From Parelaphostrongylus tenuis (taxonomy: Eukaryota; Nematoda; Chromadorea; Rhabditida; Metastrongylidae), in contig JAHQIW010007218.1 of the NCBI GenBank assembly GCA_019055375.1, positions 1-64,000 on the forward strand: a stretch of DNA of 64,000 nucleotides, written 5' to 3'. The notes under the pieces are model-generated. The model saw only the letters and a program-made list of their open reading frames with translations. It had not been told where the DNA came from and did not search any database. Of the stretch, positions 43,601 through 55,600 are shown piece by piece. The translations under genes and the position numbers were made by a program. Positions within the stretch are counted from its first letter, which is position 1; each line of letters opens with the position of its first letter.

Positions 43601-46600
43601 CTCAAAAACCATCAAAAATGACCAGAAACGTACGATCGCATGGATTTGCAAGGACCACAAGAAAATAGGAACTTTAAGATTAGAAGATACCCAATTCCTA
43701 TCATTATAATTTAAACTTCTGAATCTGATAAAATGGAGGGACTGTTTGAAGGTGTGGAGCATTAGAACAGAAGTTGTATTATTAAGTCCTCTCATAAATT
43801 TGGCACAAGTGCAATAAACACCAAGTTCATCATCCAAAGGTAATTAAAATTGCTTAACAACACTATTAAAACTATGTGCCATCAGCGTGAAGAGATTTCA
43901 GTCAACTCTCAGGCAATACAAATCAATACCGCTTTTTGCAGAAATTTCTGAGCTTTCTTTTGGTATCAAATTTGCCCATACTTGTCGCATCCTTTATCCA
44001 ACAAAGCATTTATTACAATTTGCCGTCTTAGGATTATAAATTGGGGCGCGAAGAACGTCAACTGCGCAAAGGCTCGAGGATTTGTGTCCAGAAAAAGAGC
44101 GTTTCGGTTCTTTGCTGAGTTTGGCCATGATGCGGCATGTATGAACAAATTTGCTAATAAAAGAAAGTTCAGAAAATTCTGACAGAGCGGTACCGATTTG
44201 TTGGCTGAGAGATAGCAGAAATGTGTTCAGGCTGATATTGCACACTTTTAATAGTGGTGTTAGGCAACTTTAATTGCTCCTGGTTAATGAATTTCGTGTT
44301 CATTGCTTCAGTGTCAAAATTTTTGAGAAGACCTAGATAGTCAAGCGTGGAAGTAAAGGCAAATGGAAAGCAGGTATTGCACCTTCGTCTTGTTGGTGTT
44401 ACTGAACGTGCTCTCGAGAGAATGGCTCTTGAAGATCCTGCATCAAAATAGACAAGATACAAGATTTCTAAAAACGTCAACGATCACAGTTTAGCAATGC
44501 TGTTGAACGCACCTCAATGGTAAAAGTCAGAACAAGTAATACAAGTGAATATAGCGATGCTAGCCAACAAAAGTTCTGGCCTTTTCATTATTGATCAGAA
44601 CATTTTGAAGAGATGAGCTACAGATATTTCTTTTCACCAGAGGAGTCGTTATAAATCAAGGTCAGAACAGATAAGTAGACGCAATCGATCATCATCAGCA
44701 GACCACCCACAGCCGTCCAACGAAGGCGACATTCTTATAAATTTGTAACCTGGAGATCTTCAAAATTTTCTTCCGCGTTCTCGAGTTAATGAAATATGGG
44801 ATCATTTAACAACCAGTTGAAAACTGCTAATTGTGAAGATGGTTCAGTAAACAATTTCATCTGAAATCTAACGCTCAAGAACAGAGGAAATCAAAGTTCA
44901 AGTTATTTTATATAACAGCACCTAAATAATAAGTTTTCCCATAATTTCCTTCGTATTTAGACAGTTTTGTTAACTTAAGTATTAATTATTTGAAGAAAAC
45001 AATTATCCCAGAATTCCTCAGATAAGATCGCTTTTATTTCTGCAAAACAAACTGACAAAAGTGCGCACGCTTTTTGACAAGGAAATATTTTTCCAAGTGT
45101 TTTTTTGTTTTTTCAAGAATAAAAATAAAAAGAAATAAGGATTGTTGAAGTAGTGAAATTGCTAAAAATTACTAAAACTACTATAAAGTGATATTCGTCA
45201 GCACAGACTATTCTCATTTATCAACCACTCTTACCTATGGGATTTTGGGATAGCCATTATAGGCACATCATGACCAATGATACGCTGCCATTTGCTGCGC
45301 AAATGGATGCATTCCTTCCACAAAGAACAAGACCGGGAATAAACGAAGTCGGTGTGGTCATTTTCGAGCTGGTTACAGTCTCGAATTTTTCTCGCAGAGA
45401 TCTTGCTTCAGGGCGCGGACGAGATGACAATTCGATGAAGCAATATCAAAGCTATGCGGTGGATGTGGTACCATAGTCCAGCCCAGTTCATTCAAAATAT
45501 GGCGAGTCCACTTTGCAATGTGAGGTGGTCGGTTAATGCATGAGGTGACCATCGAGACATCCTTTGCACTCTGCAGTACTCTTCAGATTACGAGCGATGG
45601 TGCTACGCCCTTATAGAAAAGTCTGCTAGCGCTACTAGAACATTCTCAAACATAATACAGCCTGGTGGTAATAGACTGATTTGAAATAGAAATAGCTGAA
45701 TAGAGAAATAGTGTAAAAGAAATTATGGAGAAGCCCAATATTTTCACTAAAATTATGTATATATCTAAGCACATCTATTTCATGCATCTAATGTCTATTG
45801 GGGGCGCGAGATAGGGAGGGAGTCGCGGCCGAGTGATTGTAACGCCCGCCACAGCGCTCATGGAGGCCTGGCTCCACCCCCAACACCCTGCGGCTGTCAA
45901 CAAGAACTCCTCATGGAACGCCACATTCAGGCTATCCTCGAGATTGCTAGGAGACATGCTCCACTAGTATTTTACACCATTCAAGAAGAAGATAAAAGAC
46001 AATTCGAATGCTAGAAGTACTGGGATCCGCACAATAAAAATTGTGACGACGGGTCGTACAAATAAATAAAATGAAAATAAAATAATGCCTATCAATCATG
46101 TCACAGAGCACTGATCGTACTAATTTTTTATGGATGTAATTCCCAAGATCGACTCTCTATTAACCTCAGCACTATTCATTATATAATTAAAAAGGCGATT
46201 TTCTTTGTGAGCAAACAAGAGACTATTATAGTACAATTCATTCGACCAGCTGACGCTACGACAATCCCTTTTTAGAAACTCTGGAAAGAATTAGGTTTTT
46301 GCAATCCAGTCAGACAAACATCTCCATTACTTCACCAGAAAAAGTCTCCAAACTTTGACTTTGATCGCAATAACACAAGGTACATCATATCAACATATCA
46401 TCGTCTTTAATGAGTCCTCCACTGAGTTGTTCAAGTGGAAACTAAGGTCACATGGACTACCAATGCATCTCTCTCGTCGAAATAACAGTATTATACTGTG
46501 CCATGTCACGAGTAATTACGAGGTATTTGATCTTGTGATTTTTGTTTGAACTGATGAGTGTGGTGCTTGATTTAGCTTCAAGTCTGCCAATGAGGTGTTC

Positions 46601-49600
46601 TTTCATACAGACCCAGAGCGACTTACCCGTTTCAACAAGTACTTTTCGCCATACACTTTACAAGAAGTTAGGCAAGCCAAACCGGTACTCATATAATTAG
46701 CGTCTTTATCTTCAAGGCTTATTATGCACCCACAACCTGTACATAAACGGCTATATCAGGATTGCTAACTAACTGGCGCTTCAAAGCATAAAGTAGTATT
46801 TCAATAATGGGTAGAATTTTGACGCAGAAGTCATCATCCTCACTCAGGATCATAAAGTTCCAGCGAGTAAGATTTTGAAGCGTTCTGGATAAACATCATG
46901 AATCCCAGTGAGGAATGCCTTGTTATTTCATGCGTTATAACACAAAATTGATCCACAACATCGACTGTTTTTGAAACTTTGAAATAAACATTCAAAATAA
47001 TTTCAAAAAGAATGTTTTAGGCCTAAACGAGTTTGATACGCCAGGGCCATACAGCGGTGTTTCGGAGGTTTCGGCCTCCTCGTCGGTGACCTCCGCTCCA
47101 CATTAAGCCTTGCATTATAACAAGGAGGGAGGCGCATGTGGTGATGGTACAGTGTACAATGACAGTGGTCCATCACCACTTCTCAGTCGATGGATTTCGG
47201 CTGGTACACCAAAATTGGTACATAACATCGACTGTTTTAAAACCTTGCAATAAACATTTAGAATAATTCCAAAAAAAGATTGCTCAATGCCTAAACGAGG
47301 TCGGTACATTTGAGCATTCTTTTTTTGGAATTCGTTTGAATGTTAATTGCGAGGTTTCAAAAACAGTCGATGCTATGGATCAATTTTGGTCTATCAGCAG
47401 AATTCCATCAACTGAGAAGTGGTGATGGACCACTGTCATTGTACACTGTGCCATCACCACATACATCTGCCTCCTTGCTACAATGCACGGCTTAATGTGG
47501 AGCGGGGGTCACCGACGAGGAGGCCGAAACCTCCGAAACACCGGTGTATGGTCTTAGCGTACCAACCTCATTTAGGCTTTGAGCATTCTTTTTTTAAATT
47601 ATTTTAAATATTATAACACAGTATATTAAGTTGTCATTTTGGCGTGGAAGGTGCGCCAGCACTCCATGTAATTCCTGCAAGGCTACTCTGCTCTTCGACA
47701 ACTCGCTGGAAGATCATAAAAAGCGATAATTATCTTAAAAAGTTGCTTTGAACCTGACGTAGATAAAATCTAGGTTCCGCGATTATTTCATTGTGGTAGT
47801 GGAGATGTTTGACTAAATGGCTTATGGGTAAACTGTTCTTTCCCACTCTAAGAAAGCGAAACTATCGAAAGACCAGTTGATCGAATGGCATAGCAGCCTC
47901 GCATTTTACTCGCTCAAACAATTTGCTTTACGAATGCGTTCGATACATGACAGAATACCATGATATTATTCAACATACCTTATCTTCCTTTTTCATAGCT
48001 CTAAAATGATCTGCAATAAATGATACGTTGTCGATCATTCTTCTAATCAAATCAGGGTGCATTCCTCGAAGATGAGCCAGTTGCGACAGTCTCATCTTAA
48101 ACCTCAATTTATTGAATGCATAGGTATATTTACACATTATATTGCCCAGGGAAACTTTTCATGATACATGGAATCAGGGCTGAAGAAAGCAAACTATTTT
48201 GCCATCCTCATTCACCTTGTTAAATCCTCCTCTTGTTCTCTTCTGGCCATCCTCAATCGAGGATGGAACAGCTAGAAAGTATGGAGATGGACGACGAGAC
48301 GAGTCCAGGAACTGCCCCATTTCTGAAAATTCTGATAGTGGTCGAAAACAAATTCGGACAATAGTCTGATGTGGAGCATATTGACGACAATAACTAGCAG
48401 AACAATTCTTAGACTCAGCGAAAGTCTTGCACTTTTTATAACTAAGTGGCGACAAAGACGTTGTTTTAGTCTTAGAAAGTTAGCCGTTGGGGTTTCAAGA
48501 TTTCTGCTACTATTCCTTGTTCATGTCAGTGACTTAAGGCAGGCAGATACTTTATCACAAAGGGTTATACTGCCCGTTTTAACAATTATGTGCAAATTTA
48601 TTATTTGCGTTTACTTTGAGTTATGTTATAAATAAGAATTCGGGTTTTGCTCTCATGCAGGTTTGTCGTCAGTTGCAGTTTCGTCTTTGAAATTTGTTCA
48701 GCCCACCTTTGACCACAAATGTCTTCTCATCGCAATAAATTGCATAGATATCGAAAAGAATGAAAAACCTAAGTCAAAGAAATTTAAGAAAGAGTTTGCG
48801 GATAACCGATCGATACTGCATTGCAGAGGGGTCGAAACTAAATAATCTTGGTGTAGCTATGAAGTACAGAACGCTCGTACATGTACCACCTGCATCATCT
48901 GTAGTCCTATCAATCATAGACTCTTGCTAGTATCTGCAGCATTAATTCGTTCATATCTCGCGTTGATATTTTTCATAGACTCTGCCTGATTATTAGATTA
49001 TAGAAGATGGTATTAGCATCTTTCTCGCATATGGCTCTTTGATTTCGCTTATTGTTGGATAGTGCCATTGATTATAGGTTGTGTGAAAACTTCGCGCCAT
49101 TTTGATTTTTAATATTATGCTTGGTATAAAATTGCATCATTTTGGCATCAATCATTGCGCATTCTCTTGCAAACATTTTGGTATACAACTTGTCTATATT
49201 TGCATAAAGATGAGGCTGTCTTGGGAACAATCTGCTTGCCACTGATGCGGCGCATAGGTGACAATTCTAAGCAAGCGGCGTGCACGATTAATGGAGCTTG
49301 GGACGATGATAAAGTTGTAGAAAGAACGGCTAGGAAGTGATTGGCGAGGTTCAAAGCTGGAGAAAACAGTATGGAGGATCGTCACGCTCGGGCCGCCACC
49401 AGGAAGTTGATAGTTAAGCTTTTCTTGAAATGGTAGAAGAGAATTTATCGCATGCTAGCCGACGAATGCGATTGTTACTTCAAGACCATAAACTTATCGA
49501 GCTCGATGGATACTTTGATTGCTGATTTTGTCTTTTACTCGAAATGAAGAATTGCACTAATCGTATCAAAAGATCAAAACGGCATGAACTTCTTACACAG

Positions 49601-52600
49601 CCAGTTAATTCTGATGTAAATTCATGAGTAGTTTGGCTGTATCCGCCTGGGCATATATGGCAGAGGAAACTCTAATCGTCTTCCGAGTGCATCCCACCAG
49701 GCTTAACGCTGATGTTTGCTAGATAGGGCTAGAATTCCTTTGCAGTATTTCAATATCTCAAAGCTTAGATGAACACTCACATACCCGATGTGCTGCTCCC
49801 GCGGTCGCTAGTCTCGTCTTCTTCTGCCTTTTTGATGCCGATGTATTTTGGAAAAGTTTCTATGAAGACTGCTTGCATCCAATGAGGCATCGGATGTGCA
49901 GAGCCATCCCTAAAAAGTCTATTAATACACTCTCACTCTTTGTATGTTAAGCAGAGCCGCTGCAATCATACCTTCTGTAGTAATTTAGAGATAGGACTGA
50001 TAGCAATATTGACATGGCGACCAGAAAACATGGTGAATAAAAGATATCTGCCTAAATTTGTATTGTTCCGTAAGTCTCACGAGGTCAAATAGGAGGTGTA
50101 GAGAAAAGTGCACTCACCGATGAGAGGAATTACGAGAGACGTAGGTGGGATCAGTTCGATCAAAACCAAATAGAACACTGTGAGCGAAACCAATATCGAA
50201 ATTGAGAAAGTCATTTTGTGTTCAATAGGCGGAATGTAAAACACAAAAGTTGTCAGGATGGCTGAAATAGGCTACTATGAGAGGGCATTTATCTTAGGAA
50301 AGCAACATGATTAGCGTCATGCTGTCCACAGTTTACTTTGAACATTTATTGATACGAGAAGTACGCTAGAGTAGTACGAGAAATGCAGAGTTCATGAGAA
50401 CAATCGAGCGCATCGCTGGATTAGTTATGTTAGATTATTCAAAGGAAATGATAAGGAAAATTGTTCCATCCGGCTTAGACATTCTTTCAAAACTAGAATA
50501 TCGGGAGATGTTTTGGTACAATCCACTTTACTTTTTTTGAACTTGGATAGCATATTTTTTCATGCTAAGATCAAATTTAAAACTAATTAAACGGAGATTA
50601 TTTTTCCAAAAGACTTTTCGACCGAAGATGAGTCATGAGATAAGTTAGGCCATTTCAAATGGTTGAAAAAAGTATCATACAATTATGATAGTCAGATTTT
50701 GACTAGTCATTTTGAAAAGGGAAAGGAAAATGAAAGGCTAATTTGTAAAAAGTAAAGAGCCTCGCTACTAGAGCATATCATTTGAAAACTTTATTATCTG
50801 TCTACACAGTGTTTTTTTCACTGTGCCATATCCTAGCACTTCTAGCAATCAATCGTTTTTACGTCTTATTCTTGAACGTCGGAGGTATTAGTTGAGCTCG
50901 TCTCGTTACAATCTCAAAGGCATTCGTTGTTGATTGCGGGAGAGTGTTGAGGGAAGAGTTCGACCCCACACCCTCCGCAACTAGCATGACATTCCCGCGG
51001 TCACCGCATCCCCAGGGAATACTGTAGAGGTTTTTTACACAAAACAAGCTCGCTTCAAAATCGCGATTTTCAAGCTATCGTATGACTACATGGACTTGGA
51101 TTAAAAAAGAAAAATATTCAATAACATTTGAAAATGTGCTCCTTTCTTTGCTGGTATATGTCTTCCTTATGAACCATTTGATATACCTGCCACATGGTCG
51201 TTCTCTTTACAAGAAATACCGTCATGAATTTTTTACTCGTGATATTCTATCTTTTCTGTAATGACAAAAAACCTTACTTATAAGTATTAATGAACCCGTT
51301 ATGTATTACAGGTGACGGTCTATCTACTTCGAGCACAATATGTAGTCTTCTTTTAACTCTTACAGTGCTCTGTGTCGTTCTTTTCAAGAACCAAATTTAG
51401 CATCAAAATCGCTGGATTTGAGCTATAGAATGAATGCTGAGAGTTTGGCGAAAATTCATACACAGATCCCAGTCGGGCAAACAAGATGGCTGAGTGTGAA
51501 GGACAGTTTTATTTTCGCTAATAGAATGTAATAAAAAAGGCTTTCTAGAAATCAAGCACATTATTGAAATCGCCGAGATTTAAGCATTCGAAAAGTTTCT
51601 GAAGTTTGGAATTAAAATTTTTACCCAACAAGGAAGGTTTCTAAACAATCGTGTACAAACACAGGTAACCGCCATCCCGGACGGGTTTGCAAACAGTGAC
51701 TTTGTATAAAATTTCATCTGCTTGGGTTATCAAAGTTTTGTTCATTGAGTACGTTGCATACCAATCTGACTCATTCGCAGAAACGTCAATATTTTCTTAC
51801 TGGACGAACCGTCTTAACAACCTTATGTCTCTTCATCAAGAAAATAGTGTATTATTGAGTTAGGAATTTTATCACCTTCTCAAAGTACGCTTGTATGCGA
51901 ACTGTAATCCCTATCGTTATATCAGTTAGCCAAATTTTGGCAACGCTAAGACGTTGCTGCTTTTAATTCGATGTAAAATTCGATATGTTTGTATATCCCT
52001 TTAATACCATGCTTAATTGTTTCGCGAGAGGGGTAACCTCAGTGGTTAGTAACGTCGTGCGGTACAAGTACGATCGATTCAAAATCGCCTCGAGTTAATC
52101 GAGTCTCACTTGCTCAGGGTCAACAAATAGATACTAGGCTATTCAGAAAAACTCTCCGATTCTCTATAACTGAATGTGAAAAAAGTTCGATGATAAAAAA
52201 CTTGAAAGCACTTTAACACAGCTATCTCAACATTCCAGGTTCTCCTAGTTGAGCCCGCATTCAACGAACTCCACGAAGTAAATAAAATCTCCGTAACAGC
52301 AGAGCCACGCCCAAGCCAAAGACCCTCCTGCTCTCGTATTCCGAACATCGAATCAATTGAGCGAAATGGTGAGATTTTTAGATTACATGGTATTGAGTTA
52401 TCTAAGCAACTAAACAATCAAACATATAAAAAAATAAACAGAATTTTTTGTTTTGAGTTAAACTATGCCAACGGAATTGAATATGATAACTAAGTTCACT
52501 TGGAAAGCCATTGTATTCAAATTAATACCATTTATTGCTCCGCAAGATCGGTACGCAAGCCAACAGAGGTGCTAGAAAAGAGTTCAATTTCTGACTTTCT

Positions 52601-55600
52601 CGTATGTTAGATTTGATCACATTGAAAAATATGTGATTATCTGACCTATGAGCATGCAAGGAATCACCAAGTTGACCGTGTAGAATAAGGTTTTCCTTCT
52701 TAGAGCGATAGCAAACGTGACATCAATGTAGAAGTCTTGTCCGCAACAACCTGGGTACAATTGCTCGTGGCGCTGAGAAGTTAAGGACATGAGATCCCAT
52801 TCGAGGCTTCTGAAATTCACCATCAATAAATTCCATCAATAAACATCGACAAACATATATAACTACTATAGAAAGATTGTAGTACATTAACTTCACTTCA
52901 AACAAATTTAAGAACTTTTTGGGATCCAATCATGTTTGAACACCTCTATATGCTATCCTGTTATAAATGTTGTTAGTGCGACACAGCTGATTATTATTCA
53001 TTTAGTTATAGATTAATCTGTACAAAATCCTGAACTTACTGATAGAATCCGGACAAATCCATGCCTTTTTCAAGGTACTGATATTCCTTACCGCTTTCGT
53101 CTTCTCGGTTTATAATAGGTGAGTCGGCAGACTTAAATTATAATTTTCCACTTTACAGGTAACAATTGATAAACAAAAGAACATTTTCAGAAAAAAAAAC
53201 ATTATGGCCGTTGTAAATTCAAAGCGATATCTGTCCACGCTATACTTCACTGTCGCTCTTATGTAGCTCCATAGAAATTGAAGAAAGCTGTGAAAAACAA
53301 CGGACCGGCAATTGGCGTACGTCGAGAAGAAATCCATTATAACTCCATCCACCAAATTTCAACGAACAAGACTGCGAATCGTAAGGAAAGTACTCGATAT
53401 TAATGGGGCAAAATGATTTATAGATGCTCGGTGGCTTCCAAACTATGAGACCGTTGTGATAGACAAGAGCATCGCTCATAATGGTGATATGAGGCTCACC
53501 ATCGGCACTGAAACATGACTGTATTTAGATCATCTCCCGTTCTCATTCTGAATCAGCTTTTCACGATATTCTCCTTCCTTCATAATAATTCCATATCTAG
53601 CCTGGTAAGCGCATCATTTCACACAGAAATCTTGAATTAATATTTGTAACATCAAAACATTGATATAAGACCGTGTGTGGCGCAGCTGTTAAAGGTGCTC
53701 AGCATCGCGCACAAGATCGATGGTTCGATCTGGAGCCAATGGCTCATCAAGCCATCCCTCCCTTCGGTGTTGGTAAATTAATACCACACTCGTCTGGGAG
53801 GATAAGCAGCACTGACTCGATACAGGGGTCAGGGGTTTGCAACCGCGAGTCATTTTAAAGAAACAGACATGCATTCAGTCACCTCAAAAGAAGCTAAAAA
53901 TTGAAGACTATTGCACAGCGCATTTCTCAGGAACCAACGCTGAGATCATCTTTCTTTATCCTTAACATCGATGTAAGAGCGGTGAAGCAAGAATTCTTAT
54001 AGGTCAATAGACTCCCCACTTCACTACAAGCTGTCAACTCATCACTAGTCATTAATGATTCCAAGACTATACATATTGTGATTATTTCTTATGGAGCACT
54101 ATTCTAAGTGGTCCTTATGCAATTCTTTTCACTATACATGTTTTATACTCCTCCTTGGAACTGCTTAGAAAGCTGGAGCGTTAACACTTGACACAGCTGT
54201 TGTATCATATTGGCTATTGAGCTATTATGTTAAGAAGTCAGAAAAATTAGCGCTTTCAATGACTGGAAATCCTAATAGAATGTTATCATCACAGCATGCT
54301 GAGGCGTGATTTACTACATTTTAATTCAAGCATTCGATTCACTAAAATTAGAAGAACAAACATAGAATTTCTGATTAGTCACATTCATTAAATATTGTTG
54401 TTCATCTTCTCGATGATAAATATAGTATAACTCACTTGTTATACAGAAGAATATCAGGAATCCAAATCTGATCAGACGGTATATGCAGCTTCTTGATTCC
54501 ACCCCATCGTGCAGGATCCCATGAGAGTTTATAGTCAAACCATTGCATTTCCAACCATAAATTCGTCGTTAATACCTGATTAACTTCATCCTAAACGTAA
54601 ATTAGAGATTTTCACCTCTTCAGTGCTGTTTTGATGAAAAAATTTTATGTCCATATCAATGGGGTATGATAACATAGATATTAACAATGGGAATAGCGGA
54701 CAGATTTTTTTTGTAGTGCTGACATAACTTTTAACAAATTCATGTAGGGTTTTCTCGTTTTCCTTTGTTCGAGACGACTTAGTATGTCAACAGCAGCAAA
54801 GGAAATATATACTGTAGCTATTCCTCCTTGATTTTGTGCTTTTTGGAATCAAAAGGTACGAATTTGAATATGACCGTATCTTAGATCAAGCTGAGTGCCT
54901 ATTAGAAACTTCCCTTTTCACGATTAGTTTCACTCGTAGCTTACGACGGGTGCACTGTAATGCACCTTAGTACGGTAATCATGACCTTTCCTGCCGTGTT
55001 GAGCCCTTAAACCCTGTTTTGGGACCATCTCCCACTTTGTGATCGAACAATGGAGCGATGATCTCAAGCAAACAGTTCGCCGTCTCGAAACCGATTAGGT
55101 TAATTGCTAAATCGATACCAATTCCAATGCGACTCTGTGATTAGGCGGTATGTCTAACCAGTAGTGTTGCATCAGTGCTGACTAATACATAATCATTCTC
55201 TGATCAAAAATAGATTCGGAAAGAGAAAGATCTGTACCATTTTGGAATTGACGTCCAACGCATCCAAGACTACACATAGAAACGAGTTTTTATAAGCATC
55301 TTCTAACCAGTAAAGAATATCACCAGCATACGCAAAGGGCAAAAATTTCACTTGTGGTAGCTGTGAGTTATATCTTTATTGTCGCTTTCATTTCCCCTTT
55401 CTTGATTTTGAAAAATTTAAAGATAAGCATACGACGCCGAGTTCAGGTCTCAAAACTATAAGGTGTTTGCCGGATGTGTCCAAACTGCATTCAATAAGCC
55501 ATGACAGAGATTGTAGAAGGATGAAATCTACTTGGAATGGACGGTGCCGTTTATCAGACACTAAATTTTTCAAAACAACTGCATAACTATTTTTTTAGAG

